The notes under the pieces were generated by a model that searched no databases, was not told where the DNA came from, and saw only the letters and a list, made by a program, of their open reading frames with translations. A stretch of 64,000 nucleotides of DNA from Thioalkalivibrio sp. ALJT (lineage in GTDB: Bacteria > Pseudomonadota > Gammaproteobacteria > Ectothiorhodospirales > Ectothiorhodospiraceae), in the NCBI RefSeq assembly GCF_000381825.1, contig NZ_KB907124.1, positions 124,001-188,000 on the forward strand, written 5' to 3'. This document shows, piece after piece, positions 39,389 to 46,586 of this stretch (position 1 is the first letter of the stretch; each line of letters begins with the position of its first letter). Made by a program: the position numbers and the translations under genes.

Positions 39389-40107
39389 ATGCCATTCAAG
39401 CAGAACCCGGAACTCGTTTGATCGTTGCGCTCGACTTTGCCGATGCTGATACCGCTCTGGACTTTACGCGTCAGCTCGATCCTGCCCAGTGTGCGGTCAA
39501 GGTTGGGTTCGAGTTGTTCGTGGTGGCCGGCCCGGATCTGCTCAGCCGTTTGCATGATCTTGGTTTCCGGGTGTTTCTGGACCTCAAGTTTCACGACATC
39601 CCGAATACCGTGGCGGCGGCCTGTCGTGCGGCGGCGCGTACCGGGGTCTGGCTGCTGAACCTGCATGCCAGCGGCGGGCTGGAAATGATGCAGGCTGCAC
39701 ATGCGGCGGTACGGGAGACCAACGACACCACGGCCTTGCTTGCGGTTACGGTGCTGACCTCCAGTAATGCGCGAACGTTGCGCGAGATCGGTGTGCAGCG
39801 CGAGCCGGCGGATCAGGTGGGCCTACTGGGCGCTCTGGCGGTTCAGAAAGCGGGCCTGGACGGCCTCGTGTGCTCGGCCCAGGAGGCGAGCATGCTTCGC
39901 GAGCGCCTCGGCCCGACACCGCTGCTGGTAACCCCGGGCATTCGCCTGGAGCAGGCTGGAGGGGATGACCAGAAGCGGGTAATGACGCCGGAGCGCGCCA
40001 TCGCGGCAGGGGCGAGCGCCGTTGTGGTTGGGCGTCCGATTACCCGTGCGCCTGAACCGGCCAGGGCTGTGGAGACGTTTGTGAGGAGACTGGGCAGTCC
40101 GCGCTGA
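39385..40107 (+). CDS. pyrF: Orotidine 5'-phosphate decarboxylase
   Basis: 240 residues, TIM barrel. LIVALDFADADTALDF, the catalytic DLKFHDIPNTV (Asp-x-Lys-x2-Asp), then VTPGIRLEQAGGDDQKRVMTP and VVVGRPITRAPEP for phosphate binding. Last step of UMP synthesis. It is coupled to lapB, as in E. coli. The 91-base gap downstream contains a putative operator/hairpin for comEA. Confidence 0.97.
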   Translation: MNAIQAEPGTRLIVALDFADADTALDFTRQLDPAQCAVKVGFELFVVAGPDLLSRLHDLGFRVFLDLKFHDIPNTVAAACRAAARTGVWLLNLHASGGLEMMQAAHAAVRETNDTTALLAVTVLTSSNARTLREIGVQREPADQVGLLGALAVQKAGLDGLVCSAQEASMLRERLGPTPLLVTPGIRLEQAGGDDQKRVMTPERAIAAGASAVVVGRPITRAPEPARAVETFVRRLGSPR

Positions 40108-40151
40108 CGCCAGGGGCTTTTCCCATACGAATAATCCGGCTAGGATACCTT

Positions 40152-40169
40152 TGGTGCATGGATGCACCA
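40152..40169 (+). promoter_or_regulatory. Perfect inverted repeat in the comEA leader
   Basis: TGGTGCAT-GG-ATGCACCA: 8-bp arms with a 2-base centre, 29 bases before the comEA start and a few bases after TAGGAT, a possible -10 box. Position and symmetry suit a repressor operator or a 5' mRNA hairpin. No known regulator is indicated. Confidence 0.5.
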
Positions 40170-40198
40170 TTCGCCAAGTGAAACTAAGGAGGGTTTTC

Positions 40199-40480
40199 AT
40201 GAAACAGCTTTTTCAGTGTGCAAAATGCTGGGTTCTGGCGGGGTTGTGCGTATTGCCCCTGGCAGTGATGTCCGCATCCGCGGGGCAGACGTTGAACGTG
40301 AATGCGGCCACGGCGGAGGAGCTGTCCGCGCTGGCCAACGTGGGGCCGGTCAAGGCGCAGGCGATTGTCGAACATCGCGAGGCGCATGGAGATTTTGCGT
40401 CGGTGCAGGCGCTGACCGAGGTCTCCGGTATCGGTGAGCGCACGGTAGAGATGAACCTCGATCGTATCATCGTCGAGTAG
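40199..40480 (+). CDS. comEA: ComEA-family helix-hairpin-helix DNA-binding protein
   Basis: 93 residues. The ATG at 40199 is supported by a strong AAGGAGGG ribosome-binding site. Signal peptide to about residue 27 (ending SASA), then a pair of helix-hairpin-helix motifs: LNVNAATAEELSALANVGPV and ASVQALTEVSGIGERTV. The periplasmic protein binds incoming double-stranded DNA and pulls it in for ComEC. It has its own likely promoter and terminator. Confidence 0.9.
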   Translation: MKQLFQCAKCWVLAGLCVLPLAVMSASAGQTLNVNAATAEELSALANVGPVKAQAIVEHREAHGDFASVQALTEVSGIGERTVEMNLDRIIVE

Positions 40481-40517
40481 CACTTCGGGGTGGTGGCCAG
40501 GGCTGCCCCCCGAGCGA

Positions 40518-40565
40518 AGCCCCTGGTCGATGGGTCCGGACAGGACGCAGAGGCCGGGGGCTTTT
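40518..40565 (+). terminator. Possible comEA terminator
   Basis: AGCCCCTGG (40518-40526) and CCGGGGGCT (40554-40562) can form a 9-bp stem with one mismatch, followed by TTT. The loop is long (27 bases). The rest of the 448-base gap to galU holds a perfect hairpin GCCGAAG-GGG-CTTCGGC at 40716-40732, then dispersed repeat B; no gene is credible there. Confidence 0.45.
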
Positions 40566-40762
40566 CGATGGGGAAGCACTGACCAATGGATACACTTGGC
40601 TGGGTCCCCCGGGTGTTCCGATACCCGGCGCCTCGCCCGGCGGGTAGTGATTCCAGGCGCCCGTTCCGGATGGATTCGGGCCGCAACGCAGGATCGGTGA
40701 ACCCGGGGTACGAATGCCGAAGGGGCTTCGGCCTCCCGTTGTGATCCACGACGGGCGTGCGC

Positions 40763-40870
40763 ACGGCGTTGCGGCCCCCTTGTGCAGAATGACTGCACGG
40801 CGATCACCGCGCCTCGTTCGCACGCAAGGGCGACGAGACAGCGAGCGTGTACAGGGATCAGAGTGTCCCC
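40763..40870. repeat. Dispersed repeat B, copy 1 (about 108 bp)
   Basis: Shares with 59704-59810 the blocks ACGGCGTT.CGGC, GCAGAATGACTGCACGG (identical over 17 bases), TCACC.CGC, CGCACGCAA, GCGAC and ATCAG.GT.TCCC in the same order and nearly the same spacing. Intergenic, 58 bases before galU. Likely a short mobile or structural repeat of this genome. Confidence 0.75.
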
Positions 40871-40928
40871 CCAGGGCAATGCCGCTGCGCCGGGACCACG
40901 GCGTCTGCAAGAGTGAACAGGAGATGGA

Positions 40929-41816
40929 ATGAGCCAGAATCACGCCCCCATTCGTACCGCGGTGTTCCCGGTTGCCGGCATGGGCACCCGGTTTCTTCCG
41001 GCGACCAAGGCGAACCCCAAGGAGATGCTGCCGGTGGTCGACAAACCGTTGATCCAGTACGCGGCGGAGGAGGCGGTCGCGGCGGGCATCGAGACCCTGG
41101 TGTTCGTGACCGGGCGGAACAAACGCTCCATCCCGGATCATTTCGACAAGGCCTACGAGCTGGAACAGGAGCTGGAGGAGCGTGGCAAGACGGAGCTCTT
41201 GAAGCAGGTGCGCGACATCGTGCCGCCCAACGTGACCTGTGTGTACGTGCGCCAGTCGGATGCCCTCGGGCTCGGGCATGCCGTGGCCTGCGCGCATCCG
41301 ATTGTCCGCAACGAGCCGTTTGCAGTGATCCTGGCGGACGACCTGATCGAGTCTGCCGATGGTGGTGCCACGCGCCAGATGGTGGATCAGTACGCCGCAC
41401 ACGGCTGCAGTGTCCTGGGGGTAGAGGAGGTGCCGGCTGACCGCACTCACCAGTACGGCATCATCGACCCGGTGCAGACTGGTCCGAGGTCCTGGGATGT
41501 GAAGGGGATTGTCGAAAAGCCCAGTCCGGATCAGGCACCGTCCAACGTGGCCGTGGTGGGACGCTATGTGCTGACGCCGAAGATCTTCGAGATGCTGGCC
41601 ACGCAGACGCCGGGCGCCGGTGGCGAGATCCAGCTCACCGACGCCATCGCCCGTTTGCTGGATCATGAACGAGTAACCGCCTTCAACTTCGAGGGGCGGC
41701 GGTTCGATTGTGGCAGCAAGCTGGGCTATCTGGAGGCCACGGTCGAGTTTGCACTGAATCATCCGGAGCTGAAGGACGACTTCGCCGCCTACCTGAAGGC
41801 GCGCGCGGCGGGCTGA
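40929..41816 (+). CDS. galU: UTP-glucose-1-phosphate uridylyltransferase
   Basis: 295 residues. Nucleotide-binding [20 protein letters not shown] near the start, then [18 protein letters not shown], and [17 protein letters not shown] near the end. It makes UDP-glucose for surface polysaccharides and trehalose. GGAGAT precedes the ATG. It appears to be a single-gene unit. Confidence 0.97.
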   Translation: MSQNHAPIRTAVFPVAGMGTRFLPATKANPKEMLPVVDKPLIQYAAEEAVAAGIETLVFVTGRNKRSIPDHFDKAYELEQELEERGKTELLKQVRDIVPPNVTCVYVRQSDALGLGHAVACAHPIVRNEPFAVILADDLIESADGGATRQMVDQYAAHGCSVLGVEEVPADRTHQYGIIDPVQTGPRSWDVKGIVEKPSPDQAPSNVAVVGRYVLTPKIFEMLATQTPGAGGEIQLTDAIARLLDHERVTAFNFEGRRFDCGSKLGYLEATVEFALNHPELKDDFAAYLKARAAG

Positions 41817-41879
41817 GCACGCCCGCCGCAGCCGCGTTCACAAGCGACCGCTTCTCGGGCGAATTCCAAACTCGGGCCG

Positions 41880-42566
41880 CTACCACCAGAAACGGCGCTG
41901 GCGCGGCCGGAGGGGCAGGCGCCCGCGCCAGTACTGGATCAGCAGGAACCCAAAGGCCATGCCGCCGAGATGGGCGAAGTGGGCAATGCCGGCCAGGGTT
42001 CCGGAAATCCCCAGATAGAGCTCGAGTGCGCCGTAGGCGATCACGAAGTATTTGGCCTTGATCGGGATCGGAAGAAAGATCAGGAACATGCGCTGGTTGG
42101 GAAACATCATCCCGAACGCAAGCAGGACGCCAAACACCCCGCCGGAGGCACCAATGGTGGGGTAGATCATGTCGCCGTTGCCATGGGCGGTGACGACCAG
42201 TTGCACCAGACCCGCCCCGATCACGCAGACCAGAAAATAGATGGCGAAGGTGCGCGAGCCCCAGGTGTTCTCGAGCTGCACCCCCAGCATCCAGACCACA
42301 AACAGGTTCACGAACAGGTGGATGGGGCCGCCGTGCAGAAAACCGTAGCTTACGAGTTGCCATAGCTGGAAGTCGGGCACCCGCATCCAGCTGCCGTCCT
42401 GGTGGATGACGGCGGGCGTGCCCACTGGCCAGAGCCCGAAATGACCGATCAGCCAGTCACCCAGCCAGGGCATTACCAGGAACAGCGCGACGTTGGTGAC
42501 CAGCAGAAACCCGATGACGGGGGGCACCACCTGGAAATCGGGATGCCGGGGGTCGGGGTGAGTCAT
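41880..42566 (-). CDS. Rhomboid-family intramembrane serine protease
   Basis: 228 residues with six hydrophobic segments. Catalytic Ser in GASGGVFGVLLAFG (near residue 143) and catalytic His in HFAHLGGMAFGFLL (near 196); the oxyanion HGGPIHLFVNLFVVWMLG motif lies near 78-95. It cleaves membrane proteins within the bilayer; substrates unknown. It lies 51 bases downstream of hspQ on the same strand. Confidence 0.88.
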   Translation of the reverse strand: MTHPDPRHPDFQVVPPVIGFLLVTNVALFLVMPWLGDWLIGHFGLWPVGTPAVIHQDGSWMRVPDFQLWQLVSYGFLHGGPIHLFVNLFVVWMLGVQLENTWGSRTFAIYFLVCVIGAGLVQLVVTAHGNGDMIYPTIGASGGVFGVLLAFGMMFPNQRMFLIFLPIPIKAKYFVIAYGALELYLGISGTLAGIAHFAHLGGMAFGFLLIQYWRGRLPLRPRQRRFWW

Positions 42567-42617
42567 GGACGCAGCAAGGTTCGGGGCATCATCATTCGTC
42601 CAAAGCCCGGCAGGCTC

Positions 42618-42938
42618 CTAATGGGCACCGGGTTCGCCCTGCCGCGAGTAACGCCCTTGCATGAAACGGTCGAAGAATTGCCCCAGGGCCGGGTGATCGA
42701 TCTGCTCGCCGCGGGTATCGGGCTCCAGATGCCGCTCTGCCACGTAGGTGCTGTGCGTATGCTCGTCGACCAGGACGTGATACCACGGTTGATCCTTGGG
42801 CGGACGGCTGCGGGCGACGGTCTCGTACCATTCGTCCGATCCGGCATAGACCGGGTCGACGTCGACGATCACACCACGGTAATCGAACTTGGTATGGTGA
42901 ACGAGTTCACCGATGGAAAAGCGCGTGCGTGTGGTCAT
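42618..42938 (-). CDS. hspQ: Heat shock protein HspQ (YccV-like)
   Basis: 106 residues from the ATG at 42938, preceded by GGGGAG; a longer upstream frame is antisense to the NUDIX gene and not credible. FSIGELVHHTKFDYRGVIVD at the start and QPWYHVLVDEHTHSTYVAE in the middle are the hemimethylated-DNA-binding/HspQ signature. HspQ is a specificity factor for Lon protease. The 138-base gap to the divergent NUDIX gene should hold both promoters. Confidence 0.92.
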   Translation of the reverse strand: MTTRTRFSIGELVHHTKFDYRGVIVDVDPVYAGSDEWYETVARSRPPKDQPWYHVLVDEHTHSTYVAERHLEPDTRGEQIDHPALGQFFDRFMQGRYSRQGEPGAH

Positions 42939-43076
42939 GCTCCCCTCTGTACACCTTTGTGCCCGACTGTACCGTGGACCGTAGAGGATTGCGCGTGTTT
43001 GTGCAGCACGGGCGGCGCAGTGCGCTGCCGGTGAGGCCCGCAAACCTGATTCGTCGAACCCTGTTACGGAACCCTC

Positions 43077-43643
43077 ATGAGTCCCGAGCAACCGGCCCTG
43101 GCGCCCCGATTCCAGCACAGCATCCCGCAAGGTGACGACCGCGAACGGCGGGTCTGTGACCATTGTGGTTTCATTGACTACGAAAACCCGCGAATCATCG
43201 TCGGAAGCGTGGCCATCCGTGACGGGCGGGTGTTGCTCTGTCGCCGCGCGATTGAACCGCGCAAGGGGCACTGGACTCTCCCGGCCGGTTTCATGGAGCA
43301 GGGCGAAAGCCCGGCCGAAGGTGCGCGCCGCGAGGCCTGGGAAGAGGCGCGAGCGAAACTGGAGATCGATCAGCTCCTCGGGGTGTACAGCGTGCCACAT
43401 ATCGGCCATGTGCAGTTGATCTACCGTGCGCGACTGTTGGACGATCCGATTGCACCGGGCCCGGAATCGCAGGAGGTCGGGCTGTTCGCATTTGACCAGT
43501 TGCCGCCGACCTTGGCCTTTCCCTCGGTTACCTGGACACTACAACATTATCTGGAGACATGCGACCAGACCGACTTCGCCCCGCGTTCGGCCCCCCAGAA
43601 CGGCCCTGAAGCCGGCAACAGCACGCGGAAAGTGGGGCTCTGA
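43077..43643 (+). CDS. NUDIX hydrolase with partial zinc ribbon
   Basis: 188 residues. One CxxC knuckle (CDHCGFIDYENP) stands at the start of the fold, then a NUDIX box GFMEQGESPAEGARREAWEE (G-x5-E-x7-REAWEE) near residues 70-92; the usual final Gly is replaced (EEARAKL). Such enzymes hydrolyse nucleoside diphosphate derivatives such as ADP-ribose or NADH. The substrate cannot be told from sequence. It converges with the aldolase gene with 10 bases between. Confidence 0.85.
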   Translation: MSPEQPALAPRFQHSIPQGDDRERRVCDHCGFIDYENPRIIVGSVAIRDGRVLLCRRAIEPRKGHWTLPAGFMEQGESPAEGARREAWEEARAKLEIDQLLGVYSVPHIGHVQLIYRARLLDDPIAPGPESQEVGLFAFDQLPPTLAFPSVTWTLQHYLETCDQTDFAPRSAPQNGPEAGNSTRKVGL

Positions 43644-43653
43644 GCCGCGTGGG

Positions 43654-44349
43654 TCAGGTGCGTTCGCGGGGCCCGTAGTCCCGGAATTTCGCGAGCACGC
43701 GCTCCATCTCGGCATCATCAAGCAGTTGCGGTCCCCCGATCTGCAGACTCAGGACGTACTGCTGCGCCAGCAATTCGACCTCCTCGGCCAGCCACAGTGC
43801 GCGCTCCAGATTCGCGCCGGTGGCGATCATGCCATGATTGGCCAGAAGGCAGGCCGTGCGGTCGCGCAGGGCCTCCAGCGCATGCTGTGAAAGGGCTTCG
43901 GTCCCGAATGTCGCATACGGCGCACAGCGAATGGAGTGGCCACCGGCCGCCGCCACCATGTAGTGCAGCGCGGGGATATCCCGCCCCTGGATGGCCACGA
44001 CACTCGCATGGACGGAATGTACATGGATTACGGCCGCGAGCTCGCGTCGCTCCTGCAGGATCGCGCGGTGAAAATGCCATTCGCTGGATGGCCGGAGGGA
44101 GCCTTCCCAGTGCCCATTGGCGTCGACGAATACGAGATCTTCGGGACGCAGCGCCTCGTATGGCACCCCGGACGGTGTGATCAGCATGCCGTCGCCCAGA
44201 CGCACGCTCACATTGCCCGAGGTGCCCTGGTTCAGGCCGCGTCGATTCGTTTCCAGCGCAGTGGTGATCAGGGCCTCGCGGAGTGCGTGTTCATCGGGGT
44301 GGATGGGGGCTGCGGACATGGCAGGAGCGACCTCTGGATAATTCATCAT
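43654..44349 (-). CDS. FucA-like class II aldolase
   Basis: 231 residues; the start may instead be the Met 30 bases in. Close to L-fuculose-1-phosphate aldolase: GLNQGTSGNVSVR (phosphate loop), PSSEWHFH (catalytic Glu90), HVHSVH (Zn ligands His109, His111), NHGMIA (Zn ligand His172), matching Glu73, His92, His94 and His155 of E. coli FucA. No fucose genes are nearby. Enzymes of this type (Ald2) cleave methylthioribulose-1-phosphate to DHAP and methylthioacetaldehyde; with mtnA and an mtnP-type gene in this window that role is plausible. MtnB dehydratase belongs to the same superfamily but fits the motifs less well. Confidence 0.85.
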   Translation of the reverse strand: MMNYPEVAPAMSAAPIHPDEHALREALITTALETNRRGLNQGTSGNVSVRLGDGMLITPSGVPYEALRPEDLVFVDANGHWEGSLRPSSEWHFHRAILQERRELAAVIHVHSVHASVVAIQGRDIPALHYMVAAAGGHSIRCAPYATFGTEALSQHALEALRDRTACLLANHGMIATGANLERALWLAEEVELLAQQYVLSLQIGGPQLLDDAEMERVLAKFRDYGPRERT

Positions 44350-44376
44350 TGTAATGAACGGAACACCACGTATTTT
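44349..44376 (+). promoter_or_regulatory. Possible promoter of the cytochrome c' operon
   Basis: TTGTAA at 44349-44354, 16-base spacer, TATTTT at 44371-44376, pointing to the cytochrome c' gene about 144 bases on. The -35 box overlaps the start of the divergent aldolase, so the two could interfere. No regulator site was recognised. Confidence 0.35.
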
Positions 44377-44519
44377 ACAGGGTCAACGAATCGAGACGGG
44401 TGCCCCGGCCGGCGCGACTGTGCTGCAATGGTCCGCGGGGCCGAGTCCAAGGTCCGTCGCCCGAGCCGCAACCGCGCGGCCCCGGGTGTTTCGGCTTTTT
44501 GATACAGGGAGTAAATACC

Positions 44520-44987
44520 ATGAAGCGATCCGCACGTCTGTTCACTGCCGCCTCCGTCGCGGCGACCCTCACGCTGGGTTTGGGTGCCACCAGCTCGGTC
44601 CAGGCCTTCGACGAGCACGAAGCCACTATCGACTACCGTCAGGGTGTGATGCGTGCCATTGGCGGCAACATGGGTTCGGTGGCGGCCGTTGTGATCGACG
44701 GGGCCGATTATGCCGGAAACCTGAAGATGCACACCCAGCAGCTGGTCGACCTGACCCATGACATCCCGTCCCTGTTTCCGGAGGGCAGTGACTTCCCCGA
44801 CACCGATGCCCGCGAGGCGATCTGGGACAACTGGGATCGTTATGTCGAGCTTTCCAGCGACAGTCGTGATGCGGCCAGGGCGTTGCATGCCGCGGTCGAG
44901 GCCGGGGACGAGTCCGAGTACATGATCCGGTTCCGCAACCTGGGGCAGTCCTGCCAGGCCTGCCACGATGACTTCCGCCGCGACTGA
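44520..44987 (+). CDS. Cytochrome c' / c-556 family protein
   Basis: 155 residues. ATG preceded by GGGAG. Signal peptide to about residue 28 (ending SVQAFD), then a four-helix-bundle cytochrome c' (IDYRQGVMRAIGGNMGSVAA) with the single heme motif CQACH near the C-terminus. These periplasmic proteins bind NO or transfer electrons and are frequent in sulfur and photosynthetic bacteria. The gene overlaps the following diheme cytochrome by 20 bases, so they are co-expressed. Confidence 0.92.
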   Translation: MKRSARLFTAASVAATLTLGLGATSSVQAFDEHEATIDYRQGVMRAIGGNMGSVAAVVIDGADYAGNLKMHTQQLVDLTHDIPSLFPEGSDFPDTDAREAIWDNWDRYVELSSDSRDAARALHAAVEAGDESEYMIRFRNLGQSCQACHDDFRRD

Positions 44988-45924
44988 ACCCGTGGCGGGG
45001 TCTCTTGTACCCGAGAGGCGGGCAGCCTGGTTGCCCGCCCTCTGTTTCCTGAGCCTTGGCGCGTTCACGTTCACCCCGGCTCAGGCCGAGATCGCGATTG
45101 GCGAGATCGATCCCGCAGCCAGTGAGGACGACCGGATCGCCTACGGTGAATACGTCTTGCGCGCCGCAGGTTGTGTCACCTGCCACACGGCCGAGGACGG
45201 CGAATTCCTGGCCGGAGGGCGACCGATCGAAAGCCCCTTCGGCGCGTTCTACGGGCCCAACATCACCCCCGACCCGGAATACGGCATCGGCACATGGTCA
45301 GAGGCCGACTTCAAACGTGCGCTGCAGGAAGGGCGCAGCCCGGATGGCCGGCACTACTATCCGGCATTCCCGTTCACTTCGTACACCAGGATGCGCGACG
45401 AGGACATCGAGGCGTTGTGGGCGTTTCTGCAATCCAATGTCGATCCCGTAGCCGAGGCGAATCGACCACACGAGCTCGACTGGTTCGCGCGTTTCCGTCC
45501 GGCCCTGATTGGGTGGAAATGGCTGCATTTCGAGCCCGGTCGCTTCGAATTTGACCCGAATCAGTCGGAACAATGGAACCGTGGTGCCTATCTGACCCAT
45601 GCCCTGGGCCATTGCATGGAATGCCACAGCCCGAGAACCCGCACCGGCGGCCTGGAACTGGAGCGGCTTGGTGCCGGTACACGACTGCCGGATGGCGACA
45701 TCGCTCCCAACATCACCCCGGACCGCGAGACCGGCATCGGCCGCTGGGGCGAGCGTCATATCGCGCGCTATCTGGAGATCGGAATTACTCGGGATGGCGA
45801 TTTCGCCGGTGGCAGCATGGCCGACGTGATCGATCACGGCACCTCGCACTTGACCCCCGAGGACCGCCAGGCCATCGCCAGCTACCTGCGCGCGCAGGAT
45901 CCGATCGGATACGAACCGGATTAA
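44968..45924 (+). CDS. Diheme cytochrome c (class I, tandem domains)
   Basis: 318 residues. Hydrophobic signal region at about 18-40 (ending TPAQAEI). Two cytochrome c domains with heme sites CVTCH (near residue 69) and CMECH (near 215); Met ligands are probably in the segments after each site. Both domains share the NITPD(P/R)E.GIG.W motif found in membrane-associated cytochrome c subunits of dehydrogenases and cytochrome-linked oxidoreductases. No catalytic subunit is adjacent, so the partner is unknown; the cytochrome c' before it is the obvious candidate. Confidence 0.9.
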   Translation: MTSAATEPVAGSLVPERRAAWLPALCFLSLGAFTFTPAQAEIAIGEIDPAASEDDRIAYGEYVLRAAGCVTCHTAEDGEFLAGGRPIESPFGAFYGPNITPDPEYGIGTWSEADFKRALQEGRSPDGRHYYPAFPFTSYTRMRDEDIEALWAFLQSNVDPVAEANRPHELDWFARFRPALIGWKWLHFEPGRFEFDPNQSEQWNRGAYLTHALGHCMECHSPRTRTGGLELERLGAGTRLPDGDIAPNITPDRETGIGRWGERHIARYLEIGITRDGDFAGGSMADVIDHGTSHLTPEDRQAIASYLRAQDPIGYEPD

Positions 45925-46083
45925 GAATGCCCCACCAACGCTGGCCATGCATGCAGGAGCTTCCCAGCAGCCAATTCTCACGGGATTCGTGGGCCGAACA
46001 GATCGCGAGCCCGGAAACCGCACAGCGGTTATCCGCGATCTCCACGGATTGGGGTACCTGTACGCTGGGGTGGATCAGAGTGT

Positions 46084-46123
46084 GGCGATCTCGGCTTTGC
46101 GCGGCGCTACGGCCGGGATCGCC
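46084..46123. repeat. Strong REP-like hairpin after the cytochrome genes
   Basis: GGCGATCTCGGC and GCCGGGATCGCC pair over 12 bp (one T/G wobble) around a 16-base loop. It lies 160 bases after the diheme cytochrome stop with no U-tract, so it looks like a REP element or mRNA-stabilising hairpin. The 662-base gap 45925-46586 holds this, the MITE-like element and no credible gene. Confidence 0.5.
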
Positions 46124-46176
46124 GTCGATGACGGCGCACGTCCCGTCCCCGTTCCGCCAAAGGACGTTCCAGGGCG

Positions 46177-46340
46177 CTAGTGGGTCATGCGGGAAATTCG
46201 GTGACGATGGAGCACAGCCAGAAGTGCCGGAGCAAGACAAGCAAGTGCTGGAATAGCCACCCTATTTCAAACTTGCGGAACGCAGCGCCGGCACTTCTGG
46301 CGAAGCGATCGGTTACCGAACTTTCCGCGTGGCCCACTAG
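46177..46340. mobile_element. MITE-like palindromic element with CTAG ends
   Basis: 164 bp. The outer 29 bases on each side are inverted repeats matching at 24 positions (CTAGTGGGTCATGCGG... against CTAGTGGGCCACGCGG...). Further inside, GCCAGAAGTGCCGG (14 bases) is perfectly mirrored at 46287-46300, and GCAAGT with AATAG near the centre are mirrored too, so the whole element folds on itself. CTAG at both ends fits the TA target duplication of IS630/Tc1-type transposases, which prefer CTAG. It has no coding capacity and would have been moved in trans. Confidence 0.7.
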
Positions 46341-46586
46341 GCATGCGTCGCGCCGTTTGTAGACGGGAGTATTCCGCCAGGCGCGAGCGGACGCAGAGTG
46401 CCCGGGCGCGAACGCTTCAGGCCAGGATCGCACGAACTCGGGTTCGTCCTATCCTGCCTCCGTGTGACGGCCGACCGAGCATGCCTGCGCCTCAATGGCA
46501 GCGACAAATCCCGGTGCGTGTGGTCACGGGATCGTTCTGCGGTGTACGCTTGCGATCCCTTATTGCGTTTGTCGGGAGTCGCATAC

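Noticed and set aside
45947-46180. 77-codon plus-strand frame before the MITE
   Set aside because: No ribosome-binding site, stop created by the MITE end, no recognised similarity; it overlaps a strong hairpin.
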